From Streptomyces sp. NBC_00178 (GTDB lineage: Bacteria; Actinomycetota; Actinomycetes; Streptomycetales; Streptomycetaceae), in assembly GCF_036206005.1 (NCBI RefSeq), contig NZ_CP108143.1, positions 5,671,501-5,735,500 of the forward strand: a stretch of 64,000 nt of DNA, read 5' to 3'. Position 1 is the first letter of the stretch. The number at the start of each line of letters is the position of its first letter. Made by a program: the position numbers and the translations under genes. The notes under the pieces are model-generated. The model was not told where the DNA came from. It saw only the letters and a list, made by a program, of their open reading frames with translations, and searched no databases. Shown here one piece after another: positions 8,362 through 15,813 of this stretch.

Positions 8362-8601
8362 GTGCCCGTGATTTCCGTGGACTGGTGGAAAGGCAACGAC
8401 CGTGCCCAACGTGAGGAGCTGGTCAGCGAGCTGACCGCCAGCGTGTCCCGCATAGCGGGGTGCCCCAAGGAGGCCGTCACCGTCATCGTGCGGGACGTGG
8501 AACCCGGCCACTGGGGGAAGGGCGGCGTCCTCGCCGACGTCCTCCTGGCGGACGCCCCCACCGACATCCCCACCCCACAGGACACGGGCGGACGGCCATG
8601 A
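8362..8601 (+). CDS. 4-oxalocrotonate tautomerase-family protein
   Basis: A 79-residue protein. The GTG start is followed directly by CCC, so removal of fMet leaves the catalytic N-terminal Pro of the tautomerase superfamily (PVISVDWWKG). The helix and second strand (REELVSELTASVSRIAGCPKE, read in parts) and the hydrophobic VTVIVRDV strand also match. The start has GAGCTGAGGAG upstream; a longer frame from 8305 would bury the essential Pro and is rejected. It shares an ATGA overlap with the ATP-grasp-like gene. Members interconvert keto and enol forms or act on unsaturated acids, which fits a neighbouring PrpF-type isomerase. Confidence 0.85.
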   Translation: MPVISVDWWKGNDRAQREELVSELTASVSRIAGCPKEAVTVIVRDVEPGHWGKGGVLADVLLADAPTDIPTPQDTGGRP

Positions 8602-9557
8602 CGTCACCAGCCGGATCCGGTCAGCGCGATCCGCGGCGGATCCTCCTCGTGGCCCCGCCGCCCCGGCTGGTGGCGGAGGCGACGGAGGCCGGCTTCGACG
8701 TCCTGACCCTCGCCGACCCGGACGGCTTCCGGGACGACGACGCCCTCCGCCGGCACCTCGTCGAGCTCGCCCGCACCCACCGGGTGAGCAAGCTGATCGC
8801 CTGCGGAGAGGCGAGCGCCCTGCCCGCCGTACTGGAGACGGCCGAACGTCTCGGCCTGTCCCCGAACCGCGCCGCCGTCGCCCGGCTGCTCGCCGACCCC
8901 GCCGGGATCCGGGGCCTGCTGACCCGCAGCGGCCCGCAGTGGGAGGCGGTGGCGCTGCCCGCGGAGCCCGGGGAGCAGCCACCCGCGTACGACGTCGAAT
9001 ACGGCGTGGAGACGCTGACGGCTGAGGGGATGCACCGGGTCACCGGCATCGTCGAGCTGCGGCGCGGGGACACGAGCGGCGCCGAGGAAGCGCCGGCGGC
9101 CCCCGGTGGCCGGGGCTCTGCCCTCCACACCTTTCCGGCCCCGCTCACGGGCCAGGAGGAGGCGGAGATCAGGGCCCTGGCCACCGGACTGCTCGACCTC
9201 GCCGGATACGAGTTCGGATACGCCTTCACCCGGATCGCGCACACCGCTGAGGGGCCCCGCATCGTCAACGCGTACACGCGGCAGGCGAGCGGGCCCGTCT
9301 CCCGGCTCATCGAGCTCACCACGGGCCTGGCGTCCGAGCGGGAACTGGTGCGCGCCCTGTCGGGGAAGCCGATGGAGGCGCCGGTGCTCGTCGGCTGCGC
9401 CGCGGCCGTACCGCTGCCCTGTCCGGACGACGTGCCGCAGGACGTCACGCTGCTGGCCGGCGTACGGGAGCTGCGGGACGGGTACGTGCTGGTCACGGCC
9501 CTCACTCCCGCCGAACTCACCGCCCGGACCGCGGCCGTACGCGACCGGCTGGCCTGA
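8598..9557 (+). CDS. shortened ATP-grasp-like protein, probably without ATP site
   Basis: A 319-residue protein resembling BacD-type ATP-grasp ligases at both ends. The N-terminal pre-ATP-grasp domain (RILLVAPPPRLVAEA, residues 14-28; LGLSPNRAAVARLLADPAG, 85-103) and the C-terminal half (YDVEYGVETLTAEGMHRVTG from 131; EGPRIVNAYTRQASG, 218-232) are recognisable. What is missing is the glycine-rich, lysine-bearing ATP-binding block that normally lies between these parts; only about 18 Pro/Glu-rich residues join them. The metal-binding ExN of the C-terminal motif is also altered to NAY. Family members join carboxylates to amines, but this copy may be inactive, regulatory or complemented by another subunit. 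It is coupled to the tautomerase gene. Confidence 0.7.
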   Translation: MTSPAGSGQRDPRRILLVAPPPRLVAEATEAGFDVLTLADPDGFRDDDALRRHLVELARTHRVSKLIACGEASALPAVLETAERLGLSPNRAAVARLLADPAGIRGLLTRSGPQWEAVALPAEPGEQPPAYDVEYGVETLTAEGMHRVTGIVELRRGDTSGAEEAPAAPGGRGSALHTFPAPLTGQEEAEIRALATGLLDLAGYEFGYAFTRIAHTAEGPRIVNAYTRQASGPVSRLIELTTGLASERELVRALSGKPMEAPVLVGCAAAVPLPCPDDVPQDVTLLAGVRELRDGYVLVTALTPAELTARTAAVRDRLA

Positions 9558-9576
9558 ACCCCGTACCTCCCGTGTC

Positions 9577-9613
9577 GCGAAGGGCCTGCCGGCCGAGCCG
9601 GTAGGCCCTTCGC
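9577..9613 (+). terminator. hairpin terminator after the ATP-grasp-like gene
   Basis: A 17-bp stem (9577-9593 with 9597-9613, GCGAAGGGCCTGCCGGC) has one G-T wobble and a 3-base loop. It starts 19 bp after the stop codon and isolates the repeat-protein gene, which therefore needs its own promoter. Confidence 0.8.
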
Positions 9614-9727
9614 GCACGTGTGGTCCACGGGCGCCGGACCGCGTGTGGGGCGAGACGCCCTCCACCAGCGCTCTTCCCGTGTGTGCGAGGGGGTTTCCCG
9701 CCGCGTTCCCGTCGGGCCGCCGCGACC

Positions 9728-9770
9728 GGTAGCGGATGTGGAACGGGCCGGGAGCAGGCCCGGCGAATGT
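9728..9770 (+). promoter_or_regulatory. SARP-type promoter of the repeat-protein gene
   Basis: The heptamers GGTAGCG (9728), TGGAACG (9739) and GGGAGCA (9750) lie at 11-bp steps. Exactly 8 bp later is GAATGT (9765-9770) as the -10. Reversed copies CGTTCCC (9704) and GTTTCCC (9693), also 11 bp apart, lie just upstream. The layout matches the promoters at 4555, 8130 and 8199. Confidence 0.7.
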
Positions 9771-9824
9771 CGTTCCCGTCAGCAGGAAAGCCCAGGCAGG
9801 ACACACCAGAAGGCGGGACATCAG

Positions 9825-10331
9825 ATGCGGAACTCGGCGCTCACGTTCGCGGGAATCGTCACAGCGGCCGTCCTCACCCTGGGGGCCGGCGGCGGCGCGG
9901 TCGCCGCAGAGGTCACGACGGACCGCACGGCGCACGCCTCCGTGAGCACCCTCGCGCATCTGCTCATGGACAGCGGTGAGGGTCCGAACGTCGTGGCCGA
10001 CTCGGGTGAGGGTCCGAACGTCGTGGCTGACTCGGGTGAGGGTCCGAACGTCGTGGCTGACTCGGGTGAGGGTCCGAACGTCGTGGCCGACTCGGGTGAG
10101 GGTCCGAACATCGTGCCGACGTCGGGTGAGGGTCCCAACGTCGTGGCCGACTCGGGTGAGGGCCCGAACATCGTGCCCGACTCGGGTGAGGGTCCGAACA
10201 TCGTGCCCGACTCGGGTGAGGGTCCGAACATCGTGGCCGACTCGGGTGAGGGCCCCAACGTCGTGCCCGACTCGGGTGAAGGGCCCGACATCGCGCCCAC
10301 GTCCGTCGAGGGGCCCGGCTTCGCGGCCTGA
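9825..10331 (+). CDS. secreted protein of twelve DSGEGPN-type decapeptide repeats
   Basis: A 168-residue protein not known to me. Residues 1-28 are a Sec signal peptide ending in AVAA. A short Thr/Ala/Ser-rich spacer follows (about 29-48), and then residues 49-168 are twelve 10-residue units of consensus DSGEGPN(V/I)V(A/P). Units 1-10 are nearly identical; units 11 (DSGEGPDIAP) and 12 (TSVEGPGFAA) have drifted. The start ATG follows AGAAGGCGGGA. The gene stands alone between two terminators and has its own SARP-type promoter, so it is probably co-regulated with the enzymes beside it. It could be a multi-core precursor peptide, a secreted structural or metal-binding protein, or an extracellular signal. 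The signal peptide argues against a simple cytoplasmic RiPP precursor. Confidence 0.85.
   Translation: MRNSALTFAGIVTAAVLTLGAGGGAVAAEVTTDRTAHASVSTLAHLLMDSGEGPNVVADSGEGPNVVADSGEGPNVVADSGEGPNVVADSGEGPNIVPTSGEGPNVVADSGEGPNIVPDSGEGPNIVPDSGEGPNIVADSGEGPNVVPDSGEGPDIAPTSVEGPGFAA
9969..10328 (+). repeat. 12 x 30-bp in-frame tandem repeat
   Basis: Twelve consecutive 30-bp units each encode one decapeptide of the secreted protein and end at its stop codon. Units 1-4 encode the identical peptide DSGEGPNVVA and differ only at a few bases. Later units differ mainly in Val/Ile and Ala/Pro positions. Near-identity at DNA level implies recent expansion or gene conversion, so copy number may vary between strains. 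Confidence 0.95.
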
Positions 10332-10385
10332 TCCTGATCCGCGCCCTACCCGAACGCCCCTTGCACCTCGGTGCCCGTGCGGCGG

Positions 10386-10417
10386 ATGCCCCGCTCCCGA
10401 TCACGGGAGCGGGGCAT
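10386..10417 (+). terminator. hairpin terminator after the repeat-protein gene
   Basis: A perfect 14-bp stem (ATGCCCCGCTCCCG, 10386-10399 with 10404-10417) has loop ATCA. It is placed between the convergent repeat-protein and SARP genes and could serve both. Confidence 0.8.
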
Positions 10418-10515
10418 TCACATTCGTACCCACGACCGCTGATGCCCCCTTTCCGCCGAGGGCGCCGCGGGCCCGGCGTACGCGACCGTGCGGAAGTACC
10501 GGGCGGGCCGTAGGG

Positions 10516-13500
10516 TCACCCTTGCTTCGGGATGCCCATCGCGGCGAACGCCCGCTCGGCGGAGGTGCGATGGGCCTCGGCCGCCTCGTGCTCGCCGAGG
10601 TGCGCGAGAGCCTGCCCCATGCCGGCCAGCGCGCGCGCCTCCTCCACCCGGTAGCCGACTCCGGAGGCGGCACGGTGCGCCTGCTGGTGGAGTTCGAGGG
10701 CCAGGACGTATCCGCCCCTGCGGCTGTGTATGCGCCCGACGATGTTGCCGACGGCCGCCTCCCGCATCGGCGCACCGCTCAGATCGCCCAGCTGGAGCGC
10801 CGACTCCGCCCACTCCGTGGCCTGCGCCGACTCGCCGAGCCGGTCGGCGGTCTCCGCGGACAGTGCGAGCAGCAGCGACATGTCGGCGGGCGACATCACG
10901 TCCAGGGCCAGCTTGCGGGCCCGTCGCAGCAGGTCCGCGGCCTCGTCGACCGCGCCCAGGCCGAGCCGGGCGACCGCGAGATCGGTCAGGCCCTCGACCT
11001 CCTTGTCGACCGCCCCGATGCTGCGCGACAGGCTGACGGCGCGGGTGGCCGCCTCCACCGCCTCGGGGAAGCGGCCCCACTCGGCGTACAGATTGCTGAG
11101 GCTGGTGAGGGACTCGGCCTCCGCACGCTCGGCGCCGAGCTCCCGCTTGATCGCGATGGACCGCTCCAGACGCGGCAGCGCCTCGGCGTACCGCCCCAGG
11201 GCGCTCAGCAGGAGTCCCAGGACGCCCGTGTCCTTCGCCTCGCCACGCCGGTCGGCAAGGCTGACGGCCAGGGCGAACGCCTCCTCGGACATCTCTATGC
11301 CCTCCTCGAACCGGCCGAGCTTCCAGCAGGCGACGGCGAGGTTGGACAGGCTCAGCCGCAGCAGCGCGGGGTCGCCGAGCCTCCGGGAGGCCGCGACCGC
11401 GGTGCGGCTGAGCTCCCGGAACTCCTCCAGCCGCCCCCGCAGGTCCAGCGGGAAGACAACGTTGGCGGTGAGCAGCCCGACATGACGGTCGAGTTCCCAG
11501 CGGTACGCGAGGGACACGGCGGCCAGCAGCGAGTTCTGCTCACGCTCCAGCCAGAGCCTCGCCTGCTCGGGGGTGCTCAGGGGAGGCAGTTCGCCCTCCC
11601 AGCGCTGCTCGCCGCCCCGTATCCGCACCCGCCCGGGGAAAAGGAGGTCGCAGGCCGCGTCGGTGGCGCCCAGCGCGAAGTCGAGGAGACGGCGCACGGC
11701 GCGGGCGGCCTCCTCGTCGCCCGGACTGCCGCCGCCCGCCTCCCGTGCGGGCGCGGTGCCGCGCGAGAGGTTCTGGGCGAAACTGCGGACCAGGTCGTGG
11801 AAGGCGTAGCGGCCCGTCTCGTGCTGCTGCAACAGGTGCATGTCGAGGAGGTACTCCAGCACGTCCTCCGCGTCCCGGGCCCGCTTGTCGAGCAGGGCCC
11901 CCGCCGCGTACACCTCGATCTCCGCCCCGGGGTGCTGGCCCAGCAGGCGGAACGCCTCCCGCGTCTCGGCCGACAGGCCCTCGTACGAGAGCCGCAGGGT
12001 CACCTCGACACTGCGTTCCCCCGAGTTGAGCTCGGCCAGCCGGTGCGCGTCGTCGCGGAGCCGGTCGACGAGGTAGCGCACGGTCCAGCGGGGACGCTTG
12101 CGCAACCGGGCCGCGGCGATGCGCAGGGCGAGCGGCAGATGGCCGCAGAGCTCGGCGAGCTGCGCGACGGCCTCGGGCTCCGCACGGGCACGGGAGCTGC
12201 CGAGGACGCCCTCGACGAGAGCGACGCTGTCGTGCGGCGGCATGACGCCCAGGGACACGGTGTGAGCGGCGTCCAGGTCCACGAGCAGGGCGCGGCTGGT
12301 GACCAGGACGAGCGTCTGGGTGGGGGAGGCGAGGAGCGGCCTGACCTGGGACTCGTCGACCGCGTTGTCGAGCAGCAGGATCATCCGGCGGGAACTCATC
12401 GTGCGCCGCCACAGGGCGATGCGGCCCTCCGCGTCGTCCGGGATGCGTTCGCCGGGGGCGCCCAGCATGCGCAACAGGGCCTCGGCGGCGGCCCCCGCGG
12501 TCAGCGGCTGCTCGCTGGGGGTGAACCCGCGCAGATCGAGGTGGAGTTGCGCGTCGGGGTAACGGTCGGCGAGCTGGTGGGCGGCCCGCACGGCCAGGGA
12601 GGTCTTCCCGCTGCCGCCCATGCCGTCGATGGCGACGATGAGCGGCCCGGTGCCCGGTGCCTCGTCCACGAACCCGAGCAGCTGACGGACCTCCTCCTCA
12701 CGTCCGGTGAAGTCGCGCAGGTCGTAGGGGAGGGTGGAGGGCGAGCCCTCCGGGGTGAACGGCGCGGGGCCCGCCGACTGGGGCGGCGCGGCGAGCTCGG
12801 GGCTGTTCTGCAGGATGGCGTGGTGCAGGTCGGTGAGGGCGTCACCCGGACCGATGCCGAGTTCGTCGACCAGGAACTCGCGGACCTTGGCGAACTCCTC
12901 CAGGGCCTCGGCCTGCCGCCCGGACCGGAAGAGGGCGAGCATGAGCTGGCCGCGCAGAGTCTCCCTCAGGGGATTCGCCTCGATGAACTCACGTAACTCA
13001 CCGATGAGTTCACCGTTCTCACCTGCGGCGAGCCGCAGATCGAAAAGCTGCTCGACCGCGGTCAGCCGGCGCTCCTCCAGGGCTGCGGATGCGGCGCACA
13101 GCACGGAGCCGCCGCTGCCCGACAGCAGAGGGCCCCGCCACAGGTCGAGTGCCTCGCGCAGCGCCGTGGCCGCGTAGGCGCTCTGCCCCGCCGCGGTCGC
13201 CTCCCTGGCCTGTTTCAGCCCGACGGTGAACCTGCTGAGGTCCACCTGTTCGGGTGTCGTCAGCGCCCGGTAGCCGGGCCCCTCGGTGACGATGAGGTTC
13301 CGCCCGTCGGGGATCCGCTGGCGAAGCTCGGCGACCGCCTTGCGCACCTGGTGGGCGGCGGTGGCGGGCGCGTTCTCGTCCCAGACCGCTTCGACCAGCC
13401 GGAAGACGGGAAGGACGCGTTGCGGCTCCAGGAGCAGGGTGACCAGCACCCTTTCGTGCACCGGGCCGCCCACCCGGACGCGCTCCTGTCCGTCCCAGCA

Positions 13501-13557
13501 TTCGAACGAGCCCAGAATCCGGAACCGGACCCCCTGCGCCCCTATGTCCTCGGCCAT
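10516..13557 (-). CDS. SARP-family transcriptional regulator with NB-ARC and TPR domains (AfsR-like)
   Basis: A 1013-residue regulator. Residues 10-100 are the OmpR-type winged helix of SARPs, about 105-250 the bacterial transcriptional activation domain, and about 280-600 an NB-ARC ATPase with Walker A GMGGSGKTS (312-320) and Walker B MILLLDNA. The C-terminal part from about 700 has Ala/Leu-rich tetratricopeptide repeats such as LGRYAEALPRLERSIAIKRE. The ATG at 13557 follows AGGAGGGA. It is single, convergent with the repeat-protein gene, and is the natural activator of the four 11-bp-periodic heptamer promoters in this island. AfsR-like SARPs are often phosphorylated or ligand-gated; no kinase gene is adjacent. 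Confidence 0.92.
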   Translation of the reverse strand: MAEDIGAQGVRFRILGSFECWDGQERVRVGGPVHERVLVTLLLEPQRVLPVFRLVEAVWDENAPATAAHQVRKAVAELRQRIPDGRNLIVTEGPGYRALTTPEQVDLSRFTVGLKQAREATAAGQSAYAATALREALDLWRGPLLSGSGGSVLCAASAALEERRLTAVEQLFDLRLAAGENGELIGELREFIEANPLRETLRGQLMLALFRSGRQAEALEEFAKVREFLVDELGIGPGDALTDLHHAILQNSPELAAPPQSAGPAPFTPEGSPSTLPYDLRDFTGREEEVRQLLGFVDEAPGTGPLIVAIDGMGGSGKTSLAVRAAHQLADRYPDAQLHLDLRGFTPSEQPLTAGAAAEALLRMLGAPGERIPDDAEGRIALWRRTMSSRRMILLLDNAVDESQVRPLLASPTQTLVLVTSRALLVDLDAAHTVSLGVMPPHDSVALVEGVLGSSRARAEPEAVAQLAELCGHLPLALRIAAARLRKRPRWTVRYLVDRLRDDAHRLAELNSGERSVEVTLRLSYEGLSAETREAFRLLGQHPGAEIEVYAAGALLDKRARDAEDVLEYLLDMHLLQQHETGRYAFHDLVRSFAQNLSRGTAPAREAGGGSPGDEEAARAVRRLLDFALGATDAACDLLFPGRVRIRGGEQRWEGELPPLSTPEQARLWLEREQNSLLAAVSLAYRWELDRHVGLLTANVVFPLDLRGRLEEFRELSRTAVAASRRLGDPALLRLSLSNLAVACWKLGRFEEGIEMSEEAFALAVSLADRRGEAKDTGVLGLLLSALGRYAEALPRLERSIAIKRELGAERAEAESLTSLSNLYAEWGRFPEAVEAATRAVSLSRSIGAVDKEVEGLTDLAVARLGLGAVDEAADLLRRARKLALDVMSPADMSLLLALSAETADRLGESAQATEWAESALQLGDLSGAPMREAAVGNIVGRIHSRRGGYVLALELHQQAHRAASGVGYRVEEARALAGMGQALAHLGEHEAAEAHRTSAERAFAAMGIPKQG

Positions 13558-14076
13558 GAAAAGCGTCCCTCCTGAGGGCCCCTGTACAGCTGCTGCTGCC
13601 ACCCCGCGTACACCGGCGCAACCTCAGTCGTGCCGGTCCCGAATCGTCATCACATCAGGGCCCTTCGGCGGGCGGCAAGACGGCCCTGGGTCCCGTTGCT
13701 CCGAATTCTCGCCATTGCAAAGAATCACCATGCCTTCCACTCATATCCGCCGTGCCGATCACCCGGCCGGAAGGTGTCCCCGTGACCGGCGGTGCGCCCG
13801 GTCGCGCCAAGCCCGAATGCCACCCCGGGGCACGCCCGCGTCGACTGCCTCACGTGGACGGGTCCAGCGGCGTATTCGCCTCGGTCACGGGCGCGATTCC
13901 GTCCGGGGCGGCCCGCATTCCCGTAGGCCGCCCCCGCCTGCCGGTCGGGGAGGCCGGGCGGCGTAGTCTCCCCGACCGGAGGCCGGCGGAAGCCCTGCGC
14001 GGTGTGCCACGGCATCGCGGGGTGAAGCGGGCCGGCCGAGTGGAGTGCGACGCGAACTTCTGGAAAGGCGTCACGC
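13558..14076. other. divergent intergenic region between the SARP gene and the sugar kinase
   Basis: These 519 bp hold the promoters of the leftward SARP gene and the rightward kinase operon. I see no credible protein gene: the open frames are GC-skew shadows. A single CGGTCCC (13634) resembles the SARP heptamer but has no 11-bp partner. Bases 13690-13750 are less GC-rich than the surroundings and would suit a promoter for the SARP gene. Confidence 0.5.
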
Positions 14077-15024
14077 GTGACTGATATTCCGGCCGATGCC
14101 GTCTGCATCGGCGAAAGCATGGCCATGCTCGTACCCGAGGACGCGAGACCCATCGCCGCCGACTCGCGCTTCGTGCTGCGGGTCGGAGGCGCCGAGTCGA
14201 ACGTGGCGGTCTCCCTCGCACGGCTGGGCCATCGCTCACGCTGGGTGAGCGCGCTGGGCGCCGACCCGTTCGGCCGCATCGTCCTGGACGAGCTCGACGC
14301 GGCCGGAGTCGACACCTCGTTCGTCGTCACGGACCAGGACGCGCCGACGGGCCTCTATGCCAAGGACCCGCAGGGGCGGTCCACCCGGGTCCACTACTAC
14401 CGCCGGGGCTCGGCCGCCTCGCGCCTGGACGTGACGAGCATCGCCCCGTCGGCGGCGGACGGCGCACGGGTGGTGCACCTCAGCGGGACGACACCCGCGC
14501 TCAGCGAGTCGTGCCTGCGGCTCACGCACGCGGTGGTCGGCGACCGGGTCCTGGGGCCCGCGGCCGTCAGCTTCGACGTGAACTACCGTCCCGGGCTCTG
14601 GTCGGTGGCCGAGGCGGCGGGAGAGCTGGCCGCGATCGCCCGGCGGGCCGACATCGTCTTCGTCGGCCGCGACGAGGCGGCCACGCTGTGGGGGACCGAC
14701 AGGGCGGAGGAGGTCAGGGAACTGCTGCCGGAGCCCACGGTCCTGGTCGTGAAGGACGGCGCGACCGGTGCCAGCGTCCACGGGCAGGGCGGAAGGGCAT
14801 GGGCGGACGCGCTGAGCGTCCCGGTCGTCGAGACCGTCGGCGCCGGTGACGCCTTCGCCGCGGGGTGGCTGAGCGGCTGGCTGCGCGGGCTGGGTCCCGA
14901 GCGCTCGCTGCGGCTCGGCCACCTCGTGGCCTCCCGGGCCGTGCAGATCGTCGGCGACTGCCCCGTCGTCCCGGAACGCGGCGACATCGACAGGTATCTG
15001 CGGCACGAGGAGGAGCGGGCATGA
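14077..15024 (+). CDS. kdgK: PfkB-family sugar kinase, probably 2-keto-3-deoxygluconate kinase
   Basis: A 315-residue ribokinase/PfkB fold. Near the N-terminus is the substrate GG-type motif VLRVGGAESNVAVSLARLG, and near the C-terminus is the catalytic ETVGAGDAFAAGWLSG with its Asp base and anion hole. The GTG start has TGGAAAGG upstream. An ATGA overlap with a KDPG aldolase gene identifies the likely substrate as 2-keto-3-deoxygluconate, giving KDPG that the next enzyme splits. With the pectate lyase downstream this fits pectin-derived uronate catabolism. The substrate assignment rests on the neighbour, not on a specificity motif. Confidence 0.87.
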   Translation: MTDIPADAVCIGESMAMLVPEDARPIAADSRFVLRVGGAESNVAVSLARLGHRSRWVSALGADPFGRIVLDELDAAGVDTSFVVTDQDAPTGLYAKDPQGRSTRVHYYRRGSAASRLDVTSIAPSAADGARVVHLSGTTPALSESCLRLTHAVVGDRVLGPAAVSFDVNYRPGLWSVAEAAGELAAIARRADIVFVGRDEAATLWGTDRAEEVRELLPEPTVLVVKDGATGASVHGQGGRAWADALSVPVVETVGAGDAFAAGWLSGWLRGLGPERSLRLGHLVASRAVQIVGDCPVVPERGDIDRYLRHEEERA

Positions 15025-15647
15025 GCGGGGCGGAACTCTTCGAAGGGCTCTTCGCCGACGTCCGGGTGATGGGCATCTTCCGCGGGGCGTCGCCGCGCGA
15101 GACGGTCCGGCTGTGCCACGCGGCGTGGGACGCGGGCGTCACGGCCGTCGAGGTGCCGGTGCAGACGGAGGAGGCGTTCGCGTCCCTCGCCGCCGCGGTC
15201 GCCGCGGGCCGGGAGCGCGGCCGCACGGTGGGCGCCGGCACGGTGCGTTTCCCGGAGCAGTTGCGCCGGGCCGTGGACACGGGGGCGCGGTTCACGGTCG
15301 CCCCGGGCCTCGACCTCGGTATCGTCCGGCTCTCCGGGGAGATCGGCGTCCCGCACCTGCCGGGCGTGGCGACGTCGACCGACATCGACACCGCGCTGAA
15401 GGCGGGGCTCACCTGGCTCAAGGCGTTCCCGGCCTCGGTGCTCGGCGCGGAATGGGTACGCGCCCAGCTCGCCCCGTTCCCCGAGGCGCGCTTCGTCGCG
15501 ACCGGCGGCATGGGTGCGTCGAACGCGCGGGACTTCCTCGGCGCGGGCTGCCGCGCCGTCGCGATCGGCTCGGCGTTCGGGGACCCGGAACAGCTCGCGA
15601 GGCTGGTGGACGAGGGGCTGCTGCCCGCCGTCGGCAGCCGGACCTGA
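15021..15647 (+). CDS. eda: KDPG / 4-hydroxy-2-oxoglutarate aldolase
   Basis: A 208-residue class I aldolase of the KDPG family. The Schiff-base lysine is in TWLKAFPAS (the family has KxFPA), the early Glu in AVEVPVQT, and the phosphate-binding loop in FVATGGMG. It splits 2-keto-3-deoxy-6-phosphogluconate into pyruvate and glyceraldehyde-3-phosphate. Its ATG lies inside the stop region of the kinase gene (ATGA), so the two act as a unit. Confidence 0.9.
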   Translation: MSGAELFEGLFADVRVMGIFRGASPRETVRLCHAAWDAGVTAVEVPVQTEEAFASLAAAVAAGRERGRTVGAGTVRFPEQLRRAVDTGARFTVAPGLDLGIVRLSGEIGVPHLPGVATSTDIDTALKAGLTWLKAFPASVLGAEWVRAQLAPFPEARFVATGGMGASNARDFLGAGCRAVAIGSAFGDPEQLARLVDEGLLPAVGSRT

Positions 15648-15712
15648 GCCGGGGCACGCGGTGCGGCGGGCCCCGGAGTCCCCGGGCCCCTGCCGGGGCG
15701 CACACGCGGGAA

Positions 15713-15752
15713 CGCCGCGCCCGGCGGGGTACGTTCCCCGGCGGGCGCGGCG
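15713..15752. terminator. bidirectional hairpin between convergent aldolase and lipase genes
   Basis: A 17-bp stem (CGCCGCGCCCGGCGGGG, 15713-15729 with 15736-15752) has one mismatch and loop TACGTT. It lies between two converging genes, so it can terminate both. Downstream (15785-15820) a 17-bp unit containing GGCCCGGTGTCAGGG is tandemly duplicated. Confidence 0.7.
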
Positions 15753-15813
15753 AGGTCCGGCGGCAGGGCGGGCTCGCTGCCGGAGCCGGCCCGGTGTCAG
15801 GGCCGGCCCGGTG

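Noticed and set aside
631..9557. A D-cycloserine cluster
   Set aside because: Several folds coincide, but no arginase-like (DcsB) or haem-protein (DcsA) gene is visible and the ATP-grasp protein lacks its ATP core. The similarity is kept only as an analogy.
9969..10328. CRISPR array
   Set aside because: The 30-bp units are contiguous with no unique spacers, and they encode an in-frame decapeptide repeat.
9976..12996. A plus-strand open frame of 1006 codons reading through the repeat gene and the SARP gene
   Set aside because: It is Arg-rich text from the wrong frame of the 30-bp repeats, then antisense of the SARP gene; no start signal and no domain.
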